Source: Aphanizomenon flos-aquae FACHB-1287
GTDB lineage: Bacteria; Cyanobacteriota; Cyanobacteriia; Cyanobacteriales; Nostocaceae
DNA length: 64,000 nt
Assembly: GCF_014698755.1 (NCBI RefSeq)
Contig: NZ_JACJTO010000018.1
Coordinates: 1 to 64,000 of the forward strand
Direction: 5' to 3'
A program made the position numbers and the translations under genes. The notes under the pieces are model-generated. The model had not been told where the DNA came from. It did not search any database and saw only the letters and a program-made list of their open reading frames with translations. Position 1 is the stretch's first letter; the number at the start of each line of letters is the position of its first letter. Below are positions 19,229 to 28,557 of the stretch, piece after piece.

Positions 19229-19579
19229 CTAATTTTCATAGAAGCGGCAGGATTTACAGGGACCTTCTGGGTTAACTGCACAACGAATAATTTCTGAAAG
19301 AGCATTATAATTACAGGTAGCATCACCTATAACCCAACGTCCCTCTACTAAACTTTTTTCTTCCGGTCTTTGAGCTTTTTGTACGTAAATGGCGATATGA
19401 TGTAATCTATAGCGTCCTCCTTTAAGCTGGTATCTATGACAACGCTCTAAGACTGCATAAGTTTTTCCCTCAAAATCAAGATAGTTACCCGGTTGGGGTG
19501 TCCAATCAAGCTGTAGTTTACCAAGAGATTGACGCGGATGTGTTAAAATTACCTCTGTGGGTAAGGAATTTAGCTCCAT
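19229..19579 (-). CDS. DUF6464-like cyanobacterial protein
   Basis: A 116-aa soluble protein with a strand-rich core (YLDFEGKTYAVLERCHRYQLKGGRYRLHHIAIYVQ) and a Cys-rich C-terminus (CAVNPEGPCKSCRFYE) that may bind a metal. It resembles the small cyanobacterial family annotated DUF6464. The function is unknown. Convergent with fmt. Confidence 0.6.
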   Translation of the reverse strand: MELNSLPTEVILTHPRQSLGKLQLDWTPQPGNYLDFEGKTYAVLERCHRYQLKGGRYRLHHIAIYVQKAQRPEEKSLVEGRWVIGDATCNYNALSEIIRCAVNPEGPCKSCRFYEN

Positions 19580-20299
<720 letters not shown>

Positions 20300-20341
20300 G
20301 AATTTTAAGTTTCTAAAATTTCTAAATTCTTGGTAGTTTAG

Positions 20342-20400
20342 TGCTGGGGAGTGAGAATAGGAGAAATATTGAGATTCTTCTCTCATTCCTCAGCATTTTT
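20342..20400 (+). terminator. Rho-independent-type terminator of psaC
   Basis: TGCTGGGGAGTGAGA (20342-20356) pairs over 15 positions with TCTCATTCCTCAGCA (20381-20395), with two G-U pairs, followed at once by TTTTT. The inner bases can extend the stem (GGAGAA/TTCTTC). It begins 43 bp after the psaC stop. Confidence 0.85.
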
Positions 20401-20463
20401 GTTGTTCTTTGTCAGTTGTCAGTTGTTCTTTGTCAGTTGTCAGTTGTTCTTTGTCCGTTGTCC
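20401..20463. repeat. Tandem repeat, 3 x 21 bp
   Basis: Three consecutive 21-bp units containing TTCTTTGTCAGTTGTCA; the first two are identical and the third differs at two positions (GTCCGTTGTCC). It is of the short-tandem-repeat class common in Nostocales spacers. Confidence 0.85.
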
Positions 20464-20483
20464 GTTTTCAGGAAGAAGTTACC

Positions 20484-20504
20484 CACTGACCACTGACCAC
20501 TGAC
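20484..20504. repeat. Heptamer repeat CACTGAC x 3
   Basis: Three perfect copies of CACTGAC followed by a partial fourth. An STRR of this type is known from filamentous cyanobacteria. It lies in the glmS leader region. Confidence 0.8.
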
Positions 20505-20582
20505 CAATTTGTTAAAGTGACTTATTCGTTCCAGCAACTATACTTAAAATTTAATCATCCTGTCATTGGAGTGGTTTAAGCA

Positions 20583-22475
20583 ATGTGCGGAATAGTGGGA
20601 TATATAGGCACTCAGGCGGCAACAAATATTTTACTGGCTGGTCTGGAGAAGTTAGAATATAGGGGTTACGATTCGGCAGGAATTGCCACTATTTTGGAAG
20701 GTGACGTGCATTGTGTACGGGCTAAGGGTAAATTACTCAACTTGCGTTCTAAACTGGAACAAATCGCAAATCCTGCCCAAATTGGTATTGGTCACACCCG
20801 GTGGGCAACTCATGGTAAACCTGAAGAGTACAATGCTCATCCTCATTTAGATACGGCGCTGCGAATAGCAGTAGTGCAAAATGGTATTATTGAGAATTAT
20901 CGAGAGTTACGAGAACATTTAAAGGCTTTAGGTCACATATTCCGTTCAGAAACAGATACAGAAGTAATTCCCCATTTAATTGCTGAATGTTTAAAGCATT
21001 CTTCTGATCATCAAGGTTCTGATTCTGTGTTTTTAGACGCGGTGAGGGAAGCTGTAAGTAAGTTAGAAGGGGCTTATGCTATTGCGACTATTTCTGCTGA
21101 CTATCCTGATGAAATGATTGTAGTTCGTCAACAAGCGCCTTTAGTGATTGGTTTTGGCCAAGGTGAGTTTTTCTGTGCTTCAGATACGCCAGCAATTGTT
21201 CCCTATACCCGCTCTGTATTGACCCTAGAAAACGGGGAAATCGCTCGTTTGACTTCTTTGGGGGTGGAGGTGTATAACTTTGCTGGAAACCGCTTGAAAA
21301 AGCATCCCCGCACCCTGAACTGGAATCCTATTATGATAGAAAAACAGGGATTCAAACATTTTATGCTCAAGGAAATCTATGAGCAACCGGGGGTAGTACG
21401 GGATTGTTTGGAGGCTTATTTTTCTACGGAAGAGAGAGAAAATACTGAACAATCACCAGTAAACTTGGGTTTAAGTAGCGAATTTTACGCAGATTTAGAA
21501 CAAATTCAAATTGTGGCTTGTGGTACGAGTTGGCACGCGGCATTAGTGGGTAAATACTTATTAGAGCAATTGGCAAAAATTCCCACTCAGGTACAATATG
21601 CTTCTGAATTTAGGTATGCACCATCACCGATAACGCCTAACACTCTAACTATCGGGGTAACTCAGTCGGGAGAAACTGCTGATACTTTGGCGGCTTTGTC
21701 TATGGAGAAGGAAAGAAGACAGGGAAAAGAGACTAAGTATCAAGCGCGACTTTTAGGAATCACGAATCGCCCGGAAAGTAGTTTGGGTAATATGGTTACA
21801 AATATTATCAATACTCATGGGGGAATTGAAATTGGTGTGGCCGCGACGAAAACTTTTGTAGCGCAATTGATGGCTTTTTATGCTTTGGCGCTAGATTTGG
21901 CTTATCGTCGTCATGAGATTAATTCTGTTAGATTTGAGGAAATTCTCACGGGTTTACGGGAATTACCGGGGGAAATTGAAGCGATTTTAGAAACTCAAGA
22001 ACGTTATATTGAACGTTTGGTACATGATTTTTCAGAGACAAAAGATTTTATCTTTATTGGGAGAGGAATTAATTTTCCTATTGCTTTAGAAGGGGCTTTA
22101 AAATTAAAGGAAATTAGCTATATTCATGCGGAGGGTTATCCTGCGGGGGAAATGAAACATGGACCAATTGCGTTATTAGATGCTAAAGTTCCTGTGGTAG
22201 CGATCGCTGTTCCTGGTAATGTATATGAAAAGGTGATTTCTAATGCTCAAGAAGCTAAAGCCAGGGATTCTCGTTTAATTGGGGTAACATCTGTTAAAGA
22301 TGATGAAGCGGGGGAGACATTTAATGATTTAATTCCGGTTGCGGAAGTGGAGGAAATTCTCTCACCAATTCTCACAGTTATACCGTTGCAATTGTTAGCT
22401 TATCATATTGCGGCGCGGCGGGGTTTGGATGTTGATCAACCGAGAAATTTGGCTAAGTCGGTAACAGTTGAATAA
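20583..22475 (+). CDS. glmS: Glucosamine-6-phosphate synthase (isomerizing)
   Basis: GlmS makes glucosamine-6-phosphate from fructose-6-phosphate and glutamine, the first step to UDP-GlcNAc. The N-terminal nucleophile Cys2 (MCGIVGYIG), the YRGYDSAG motif and HTRWATHG define the glutaminase domain. Two SIS domains follow (VACGTSWHAALVGKY; FIFIGRGINFPIALEGALKLKE), and the chain ends with the standard DQPRNLAKSVTVE. It is 630 aa long, slightly more than E. coli GlmS. No glmS ribozyme is seen in the leader, which instead carries STRR repeats. Confidence 0.98.
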   Translation: MCGIVGYIGTQAATNILLAGLEKLEYRGYDSAGIATILEGDVHCVRAKGKLLNLRSKLEQIANPAQIGIGHTRWATHGKPEEYNAHPHLDTALRIAVVQNGIIENYRELREHLKALGHIFRSETDTEVIPHLIAECLKHSSDHQGSDSVFLDAVREAVSKLEGAYAIATISADYPDEMIVVRQQAPLVIGFGQGEFFCASDTPAIVPYTRSVLTLENGEIARLTSLGVEVYNFAGNRLKKHPRTLNWNPIMIEKQGFKHFMLKEIYEQPGVVRDCLEAYFSTEERENTEQSPVNLGLSSEFYADLEQIQIVACGTSWHAALVGKYLLEQLAKIPTQVQYASEFRYAPSPITPNTLTIGVTQSGETADTLAALSMEKERRQGKETKYQARLLGITNRPESSLGNMVTNIINTHGGIEIGVAATKTFVAQLMAFYALALDLAYRRHEINSVRFEEILTGLRELPGEIEAILETQERYIERLVHDFSETKDFIFIGRGINFPIALEGALKLKEISYIHAEGYPAGEMKHGPIALLDAKVPVVAIAVPGNVYEKVISNAQEAKARDSRLIGVTSVKDDEAGETFNDLIPVAEVEEILSPILTVIPLQLLAYHIAARRGLDVDQPRNLAKSVTVE

Positions 22476-22659
22476 TTGATATTTTGCTGATTTAGTGAAT
22501 AATTAGGTGGGGAATACCCACCTGATAAAAAAGATCTAAAATTTCGATAAGAACCCAAAAACCGCTTGACTAATTCTCCTCTAGAACACCACACTTTGTT
22601 TATTCTCAATTCAAAAATGGGTTGGTGGCTAATTTCAAAATACTGTACCGCTATTCAAA

Positions 22660-22857
22660 ATGGATTTCAATTAATTTGGAAATACTTTGGACAAATCCCA
22701 ATTCCTCAAGCAAACTTCCCTTCTTGATCAAATTCTCACCACTAAAAAATCAGATCCAAAAGCATATACAACCACATTAGAAACAGAAATACATCAACTA
22801 GTTTATCAACTTTATGAATTAACACCAGAGGAAATTCAAATCATAGAAAATACCTAA
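22660..22857 (+). pseudogene. C-terminal remnant of a type II restriction-modification enzyme
   Basis: Two frames joined by a frameshift give KYFGQIPIPQA and then SLLDQILTTKKSDPKAYTTT followed by EIHQLVYQLYELTPEEIQIIEN and a stop. This matches the usual C-terminus of Eco57I/PglX-like single-chain restriction-methylase proteins (IPIPxA ... ILxxKKxDPxA ... EIDxLVYxLYxLTxEEIxIIE). The rest of the gene is absent, so this is the scar of a lost defence gene. Confidence 0.7.
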
Positions 22858-22908
22858 TTTAGTATAGTCAAGCAGATAAAATACCTGCTTAACCTGACCA
22901 TTAATTCT

Positions 22909-23538
22909 TTAATCTTCCGTTTGCTGCTTCACTTCGCGGGACTCCAACCAAATTGGGACAAAAATCACAGCAACTAAGATAAGTAACGCCAAAATTGCAA
23001 ATTTACTTACCCAGGCCACCAATTGTTCCAGAGAAATAATTCTCCCCGCAAAAAAAGCTAAAGTCACCATGACACTACCCCACGCAGTCGCCCCAGCTAC
23101 ATTATAAATCAGGAATTTACCAAAGGGCATTTCCGCTATCCCTGCTAGTGGTGAAGCAAAAATTCGCAATAAAGCAAAAAATCGCCCAAAAAATACAGCC
23201 TTAGCAGCGTTTTCCGTAAATTGCTCCTTAATACTCAACAGTCGTACCTCTGAAATGCGGAAAATCTTCCCAGCTTGGAGCAGAAAAGGCCAACCACCCA
23301 CCCTACCTATCCAATAGCCGCAATTACCACCAATGACAGCCCCTCCCACCGCATTACCAAGAACCAGCCAATAATTTAATTCATTGCTACCAGCTAAAAA
23401 ACCACCAACAATGGTTACTGTTTCCCCAGGAAGAGGAATACCTAAATTTTCTAGCAATATTCCCAAAAAAATCGCTAAATAACCGTAATTATGAGCAATT
23501 TCTTGGATGTTTTCTAGTGAAATTAGCTCAAAAGACAT
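22909..23538 (-). CDS. DedA family membrane protein
   Basis: DedA/VTT-domain proteins are inner-membrane proteins; some members work as undecaprenyl-phosphate or lipid flippases. This 209-aa copy has ENLGIPLPGETVTIVGG, GGNCGYWIGRVGGWPF and VFFGRFFALLRIFASPLAG, the family landmarks, and a final transmembrane helix (FAILALLILVAVIFVPIWL). The protein begins MSFELIS. It is transcribed alone, with a restriction-gene remnant on its 3' side. Confidence 0.9.
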   Translation of the reverse strand: MSFELISLENIQEIAHNYGYLAIFLGILLENLGIPLPGETVTIVGGFLAGSNELNYWLVLGNAVGGAVIGGNCGYWIGRVGGWPFLLQAGKIFRISEVRLLSIKEQFTENAAKAVFFGRFFALLRIFASPLAGIAEMPFGKFLIYNVAGATAWGSVMVTLAFFAGRIISLEQLVAWVSKFAILALLILVAVIFVPIWLESREVKQQTED

Positions 23539-23872
23539 CTGTTACCACCAAGTTTACAAGTTTTTACCTGTACATATCTTTGCTTGCTTTTGGTGAGAGT
23601 GTCAATTAAACCCCAACAACAACTTATCATTTTTCAGTTTTATATATATAATTAACATAATGATAAGTTTGTTACCGAAATTAACCGGAAATAATGCTTA
23701 TACTACAAAGAAAGATCTACAAATTATACGATACAACTACTGAATAATTTTCTCAACCCCACTGCTATTAATGCAGATAAATTTGCGAAAATATCTATTA
23801 TGGGGTTGAATTATCAACAGTATTGATATCAGTTTTCTGTTCCTTTTGTGTTTCAAATACTCGGTTAAATTT
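23539..23872. other. Divergent spacer between DedA and STAS genes
   Basis: No gene is seen. The DNA contains AT-rich runs (TATATATATAATTAACATAATG). An open frame runs back from the STAS gene to a TTG at 23846 but has no ribosome site. Confidence 0.4.
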
Positions 23873-24208
23873 ATGACTCTTACACAAGAACGCCAAGTAG
23901 TTTTGTTTAAACCCCAAGGTAGTATAGACCTAGATAGTGGTACAGTATTAAGTGAACAGATGGCTGAAATTAAGCCTCAAGACCACCAACTCTGGGTTAT
24001 AGACTTATCAGACGTTGATTTTATGGACAGTTCTGGGTTAGTTCCCCTCGTTAAGGGACTTACCACAGCGCGTCAAAGTGGTTGTCGCTTAGTCCTTTGC
24101 AGTGTCAAAGCTCCGGTTAAATTGATTTTGGAGCTTACCCAGCTTGATTTAGTATTTGAAATTTTCCCGACCTATGAAGATATTTTCGCTCCTGTTACCA
24201 ATAATTAG
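23873..24208 (+). CDS. STAS domain protein (anti-anti-sigma factor family)
   Basis: This 111-aa protein is a single STAS domain with the phosphorylatable Ser in DVDFMDSSGLVPLVKGL. Such proteins relieve anti-sigma factors or act in partner-switching modules when dephosphorylated. ATG in MTLTQERQVV is the likely start. The next gene, 112 bp downstream on the same strand, is a Hanks-type kinase; a functional link is possible, but partner switching normally uses a HATPase kinase, which is absent here. Confidence 0.9.
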   Translation: MTLTQERQVVLFKPQGSIDLDSGTVLSEQMAEIKPQDHQLWVIDLSDVDFMDSSGLVPLVKGLTTARQSGCRLVLCSVKAPVKLILELTQLDLVFEIFPTYEDIFAPVTNN

Positions 24209-24260
24209 TTATTATTAGCAAACTGGAGTTTAGACCAAATTCAGTATTTTTATATCTTTA

Positions 24261-24292
24261 AGATTCCTGATTTCTCTAGGAAGTCGGGAGTC
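24261..24292. repeat. Dispersed hairpin, copy 4 of 4
   Basis: TCCTGATTTC pairs with GAAGTCGGGA using G-U pairs, flanked by AGAT and a TCT end. It lies between the STAS gene and the kinase start, so it could affect either the mRNA 3' end or the kinase leader. Confidence 0.55.
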
Positions 24293-24320
24293 TGGGGAGT
24301 AAGACGGAGGGGTGAATTTG

Positions 24321-25763
24321 ATGATAAGTGCAACTATAGGCGGACGCTATTATATTACTAGAAAGTTGGGACAGGGTGGATTTGGAACTACTTATTTAGC
24401 AAAAGATACCCAACTTCCTGGTTCTCCTGTTTGTGTGGTTAAACATTTTACACCATTAACTACACAACCAGAACAATTACAAAAAGCTCAAGAATTGTTT
24501 GAACGAGAAGCAGGAGTTTTACAAAAACTTAACTATCCACAAATACCCAGACTTTTGGCATTTTTTACGGAAAATCAACAGTTTTTCATAGTTCAAGAAT
24601 TTATTAAAGGATATGATTTAACAAAGGAATTACCACCTACATCTACTACTGCTAATATCAGTGAAGCATTTGTTATTAAATTATTAAAAGATATTCTGGA
24701 AGTATTGGAATATATTCATGGTGAAGGTGTAATTCATCGTGATTTAAAACCAAGTAACATTATGAGACGAGAAGATGATAAAATAGTTATTATTGATTTT
24801 GGAATTGTTAAACCTGTCAAAGAAGTTAATCATCAAGAAGATGATACTAAAATAATTGGTAATAAACAAATTATTAACCAAGAAAATGCTAATCATAATC
24901 CGACAAGATTTGGTACTGAAGGATATACACCAATAGAACAAAGACGAGGTCAACCAGAATTTAATAGTGATATTTTTGCTCTAGGAATGATTGCAATTCA
25001 AGCACTTACAGAAATAGAGGGTAAAGATATAAATAATGATAACAATAATAAAAACTACGAAATAAGTTGGCGTTATTATAGTAAAATCAAAGTTAGTGAT
25101 CAACTGGCAGACATTTTAGATAAAATGGTCAAATCTGATCATAAATACCGTTATCAGACAGTCACAGAAGTATTAACAGCATTACAAAAAATATCTATAA
25201 AAAGTCCATTAATACCACCTAAAATTTATCATTTACTCCTGAAAATTGCCCCTTTAGGATTAATCATAATCATGGGAATAATTGCATTTTTAAACCGTCC
25301 TATTTCTGAATGTGATGGAAAATTAGCAACTTATAAAAATCAGGAACATAATATAGAAATTGAATATCCTGAATGTTGGTTCGCGGACGAAACTCCTATC
25401 TCTGTCATTGGTATTGGTAAAATAGTTACATTTATTCAACCTCAACAAAAAGCTAGATTGATTATTAGTAGTTCTCAATATTCGGGAACTTTAGAAAATT
25501 ACGGGGAAGACCAGGAGAAGATGATCAAAAGTAACCTAGAATCATCAAATATCATAGAAAAAAGTTCAACTATTATCGCAAATCAAACAGGACAAAAAAT
25601 AATTGTCACTGGTAAAAATGAACAACAAAAAATCAAAAATATGTATGTTATGACTTTAAGAAAAAATCAAGCCTATTTAATTACCTATACTGCACCCATA
25701 GATGATTATGATAAGTTGATCAAACCTGTACAAGATATGATAAAATCATTACAGATTGATTAA
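24321..25763 (+). CDS. Membrane-anchored Ser/Thr protein kinase with extracytoplasmic domain
   Basis: A Hanks-type kinase of 480 aa: Gly loop LGQGGFGTTY (about 15-24), Lys in VVKHF, catalytic loop HRDLKPSNIM (about 139) and DFGIVK (about 159). One transmembrane helix (APLGLIIIMGIIAFLNRP, about 305-325) follows the kinase domain. The outer 150-residue domain (IEIEYPECWF ... YVMTLRKNQAYLITYTA) resembles the PsbP-like ligand domain seen behind cyanobacterial kinases. ATG is chosen with GGAGG 10 nt upstream; the nearer GTG is too close to it. The signal and substrates are unknown. Confidence 0.9.
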   Translation: MISATIGGRYYITRKLGQGGFGTTYLAKDTQLPGSPVCVVKHFTPLTTQPEQLQKAQELFEREAGVLQKLNYPQIPRLLAFFTENQQFFIVQEFIKGYDLTKELPPTSTTANISEAFVIKLLKDILEVLEYIHGEGVIHRDLKPSNIMRREDDKIVIIDFGIVKPVKEVNHQEDDTKIIGNKQIINQENANHNPTRFGTEGYTPIEQRRGQPEFNSDIFALGMIAIQALTEIEGKDINNDNNNKNYEISWRYYSKIKVSDQLADILDKMVKSDHKYRYQTVTEVLTALQKISIKSPLIPPKIYHLLLKIAPLGLIIIMGIIAFLNRPISECDGKLATYKNQEHNIEIEYPECWFADETPISVIGIGKIVTFIQPQQKARLIISSSQYSGTLENYGEDQEKMIKSNLESSNIIEKSSTIIANQTGQKIIVTGKNEQQKIKNMYVMTLRKNQAYLITYTAPIDDYDKLIKPVQDMIKSLQID

Positions 25764-26559
25764 ATTAATCTATAATATCAATATTATTTTGAACTCGTTC
25801 CCAGACTCCGGCTGGGAATGGGAGTTTGAGGCTCTGCCTCAAATACAATGAATATAGTGGAGGCAGAGCCTTCTGTGGGCATTCCCCGGCAGGGACGAGG
25901 GAAATATAATGGAGGCAGAGCCTCCTGTGAGCATTCCCCGGCAGAGCCAGGGAACGAGGGAAATCCTGAAATAGTCAAGATTGCGGAAAAGTTTATCTTT
26001 GCTAATTGTTACAATCCTCATCATGTTGGGGAGTTTCTGCAAAATTATTCTTATTATTGACAACCTATAAACTAGGTTTTTTAGGTGTTGTCTTATGCCT
26101 ATTTAATCAATCATTTCTGTATTAGGTAATACTTTATCTATTTTTTGTAGATCGGGTTAAGCAACAGCGCAACCCGACGTTTAGGTTGGGTTTTGTACCT
26201 CAACCCAACCTAAAAGCCCGCTTAAGAGGCGACGCTGATGTTGGATTTTGTACCTCAACCCCAAACTACGAATTTACTACAGGTATACTACAAACTGCCT
26301 AACAGGTAATGAAATCCCCAAAGCCTAGTGTGTTAATTCTGAATCCCTTATCCCATAAGACTTCATGCACAAAATGTGTCGCATATTTTTATGAGAAAGT
26401 GCCTGGAACAGATGCTTTCGGTGTAAACTACGGTAACACCAATAATTTCCCAGGAAATCGCTCCAAAACACACAAAATTAACATACTACCCAAAGCCTAA
26501 GAAATCGGTTGTTTATTTTTTGATAAGAAATACTTATAATCTTGTGTAACGCTTATGGG
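25764..26559. other. 800-bp repeat-rich spacer
   Basis: No supported gene. The left part holds the GGAGGCAGAGCC tandem repeats. A short open end after them (IAEKFIFANCYNPHHVGEFL) may be a gene scrap. At 26150-26270 lie copies of another common cyanobacterial repeat (TTGGGTTTTGTACCTCAACC, with an inverted partner). The remaining frames look non-coding. Confidence 0.5.
25859..25965. repeat. Two direct ~53-bp repeats (GGAGGCAGAGCC type)
   Basis: Units begin at 25859 and 25911, each running GGAGGCAGAGCCT.CTGTG, GCATTCCCCGGCAG, GACGAGGGAAAT or a close variant. An inverted, partial copy (GAGGCTCTGCCTC, CTCGTTCCCAG) precedes them near 25795-25845. It looks like a dispersed palindromic element that has multiplied locally. 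Confidence 0.75.
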
Positions 26560-27753
26560 TTATAGTCTATGGAAGAGGAAAATTCCACTGCCCGTCCACA
26601 CAACCCAGCCCCGTCCCAAATCATACAAAAAACTCTTGCCAAACGCCTGCCGGCCAGTAGGGAGATGACCTGGTAGTGCGTTTGTACTAAAGGTGTAACT
26701 ATCGTGGTAGAGCCATTCATTATTTTTTCTCCAACCGACGCGATCACCTAACTTCTTAAAAGTATCCCAGTCGGGTTCACCATCTAATTTACCACCCAAG
26801 TCCAGCCAAATTTGCTTTTGTACAGAAAAGCCAAACTTACCGTTGCTATATTTTACCCATAATTGATCCATTTTCCGCAATTCCTGTCTGGGAAAATTTT
26901 TCACATCTTCAAGTCTTAACGATCCTTTCTGTTCTCGTTTAGTTAACTTTACCATCAAGTTCCAAGTTTCTAAATCTGCATCTCGCCATTTTCCTGCTTT
27001 TAACAATGCTTCTAAATTTTGAAATATGGCAGGTGTAGATTCATTTGTGGGACTAGGATTATTAGGAGGGGTATTTGCTGCAATCCGCACATAGATATTA
27101 ATGGGAATACCAGCAAATCTATCTCTTTCCCTATTGTCATATTCATCACCTCTGCCATGAATACCTATCAACTCACCTTCTGAATTTAACACTGGTCCGC
27201 CACTCATGCCCTTGAGGGTGGGATTGGTATAAACTAAATTGTAACCACCATCTATGGTTACTTGAGTAGCATGAGCGGAAACTTGTCCATCAAAGCAATC
27301 ATAAAGCGGTGCAGGAATACTAGGGGTGGAAAGACGAAACCCAGTAACATAAACATTATCCCCACGTTTTATTAAGTCAGAATTACCAAATTTAGCTACT
27401 TGATAGGTTTTACTACTAACAAATTTCACCACAGCTAAATCTATCCCTGTTCCCAGTGGTTGAATATTTTGGTTCTGAATGGGATAACGTTGTTGATCGG
27501 GGGTGATAATGGTGTATTTTAAACTAGGATTTTTAACATTGTGAAAAGCTGTGAGAACAGTATAAGTATTACCTTCTTGTTTAATTAAAATTCCCGAACC
27601 ATTATCTTTATTATTAATATCAATTAAAACCGTGATTTTTTGGGCTATTTCATCTACTTCTTTATTGCATGATAAATTCTTAGCTGTAGTTGGTTGGATT
27701 ATGGTAAAAAACGTAAAAATAAATAGTGTGGGAATAGTGTATTTATAGTTCAT
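26560..27753 (-). CDS. Exported trypsin-like protease fused to a GUN4 domain
   Basis: This 397-aa protein has a signal peptide (IPTLFIFTFFTIIQPTTA). A trypsin-like domain follows, with a triad readable as His in TVLTAFHNV, Asp in GIDLAVVKF and Ser in LKGMSGGPVLN. After a Pro/Thr linker comes a GUN4 domain (LEALLKAGKWRDADLETWNLM ... LRKMDQLWVKYSNGKFGFSVQKQIW ... DWDTFKKLGDRVGW). GUN4 binds porphyrins in chlorophyll synthesis, but exported GUN4 fusions are a separate and poorly known group. Inside the domain, PTGRQAFG looks like the translation of a palindromic repeat insertion. It is the last gene of the COP23 cassette. Confidence 0.88.
   Translation of the reverse strand: MNYKYTIPTLFIFTFFTIIQPTTAKNLSCNKEVDEIAQKITVLIDINNKDNGSGILIKQEGNTYTVLTAFHNVKNPSLKYTIITPDQQRYPIQNQNIQPLGTGIDLAVVKFVSSKTYQVAKFGNSDLIKRGDNVYVTGFRLSTPSIPAPLYDCFDGQVSAHATQVTIDGGYNLVYTNPTLKGMSGGPVLNSEGELIGIHGRGDEYDNRERDRFAGIPINIYVRIAANTPPNNPSPTNESTPAIFQNLEALLKAGKWRDADLETWNLMVKLTKREQKGSLRLEDVKNFPRQELRKMDQLWVKYSNGKFGFSVQKQIWLDLGGKLDGEPDWDTFKKLGDRVGWRKNNEWLYHDSYTFSTNALPGHLPTGRQAFGKSFLYDLGRGWVVWTGSGIFLFHRL
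26636..26665. repeat. Palindromic repeat inside a coding region
   Basis: CCTGCCGGCCAGTAGG is nearly its own reverse complement. It encodes the PTGRQA segment that interrupts the expected GHLP-containing end of the GUN4 domain. I know the same peptide from repeat-derived insertions in other bloom-forming cyanobacteria. Confidence 0.5.
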
Positions 27754-27777
27754 ACAAACACCTAAAAAGGAAGTTGA

Positions 27778-28539
27778 CTATGGAGAAGGTTTGAGTTTAT
27801 CTATAGCTATAGCCCAATTTAAACGGACTATTTGTTGATGCAGTTTTTCATCTGCTGGTGTACCATCTATGAATACTGAGGGAACGTCCCATAATGGATA
27901 AGCGTGCATTCCATTAACACCGATTAATTGACCATTTTCATTTAATAATGGTCCTCCACTCATACCTTTTTCCAGCTTGTTTGTATATCCTATTTGATAT
28001 CCTCTTTCTAAGGCTTTTTCTAGAACTAGCACTATTCTACCTGTTGTGAATGTGAACTGTTTAACTGTGTTTTCTGATTCATAAGCGGGAAAACCCGCAA
28101 TAAATACTTTATCTCCTATTTTTGATTGAGTCCCAATACTTGCTACTGCATAAATTGTACTACTAGAAAATTCCAACATGGCTAAATCATATTTACCAAA
28201 CTTCATTTTTTTAGATACTTTGGCTTTATGTATTTTCCTGTCTGGCGTTTCTATGTTGTAAGGACTTTGACCTGCTTCTAAAACATGAGCGTTTGTTAAT
28301 ACTGTGTAAATATTGCCATTTTTCCTAAGTAAAATTCCTGAGCCAAGAAACTCCGTTGACAGGATTTTAACGGTAATATCTGTTGCTTGTTGTTTTACTT
28401 GTGCTGGAGAAAGTCGGGTTAGTGGTTGGTTTATGGGAGTATCCCTGGTATAAATACTAGCATTTAGGCTTAAATTGGGTACTAGTAAACACAAACCACT
28501 AACACAGGTGATGAATTTGATAATTGTAAAATTTGACAA
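27778..28539 (-). CDS. Exported trypsin-like serine protease
   Basis: A 253-aa S1-type protease domain with His in VLTNAHVLE, Asp in KYDLAMLEF and Ser in LEKGMSGGPLLNENGQLIG. The N-terminus is a signal peptide (IIKFITCVSGLCLLVPNLSLNA). The start is TTG, with no ATG in a sensible place and no clear Shine-Dalgarno, so translation may depend on the gene before it, 18 bp away. It pairs with the protease-GUN4 gene 24 bp downstream. The substrate is unknown and the compartment is presumably the periplasm. Confidence 0.87.
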   Translation of the reverse strand: MSNFTIIKFITCVSGLCLLVPNLSLNASIYTRDTPINQPLTRLSPAQVKQQATDITVKILSTEFLGSGILLRKNGNIYTVLTNAHVLEAGQSPYNIETPDRKIHKAKVSKKMKFGKYDLAMLEFSSSTIYAVASIGTQSKIGDKVFIAGFPAYESENTVKQFTFTTGRIVLVLEKALERGYQIGYTNKLEKGMSGGPLLNENGQLIGVNGMHAYPLWDVPSVFIDGTPADEKLHQQIVRLNWAIAIDKLKPSP

Positions 28540-28557
28540 CTTGAAAAGATGTATAGT

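Noticed and set aside
20401-20504. CRISPR array
   Set aside because: Units are contiguous without spacers; these are STRR-type tandem repeats.
26309-26500. 63-aa plus-strand frame
   Set aside because: Composition is not protein-like, it lies in repeat-rich spacer and has no ribosome site.
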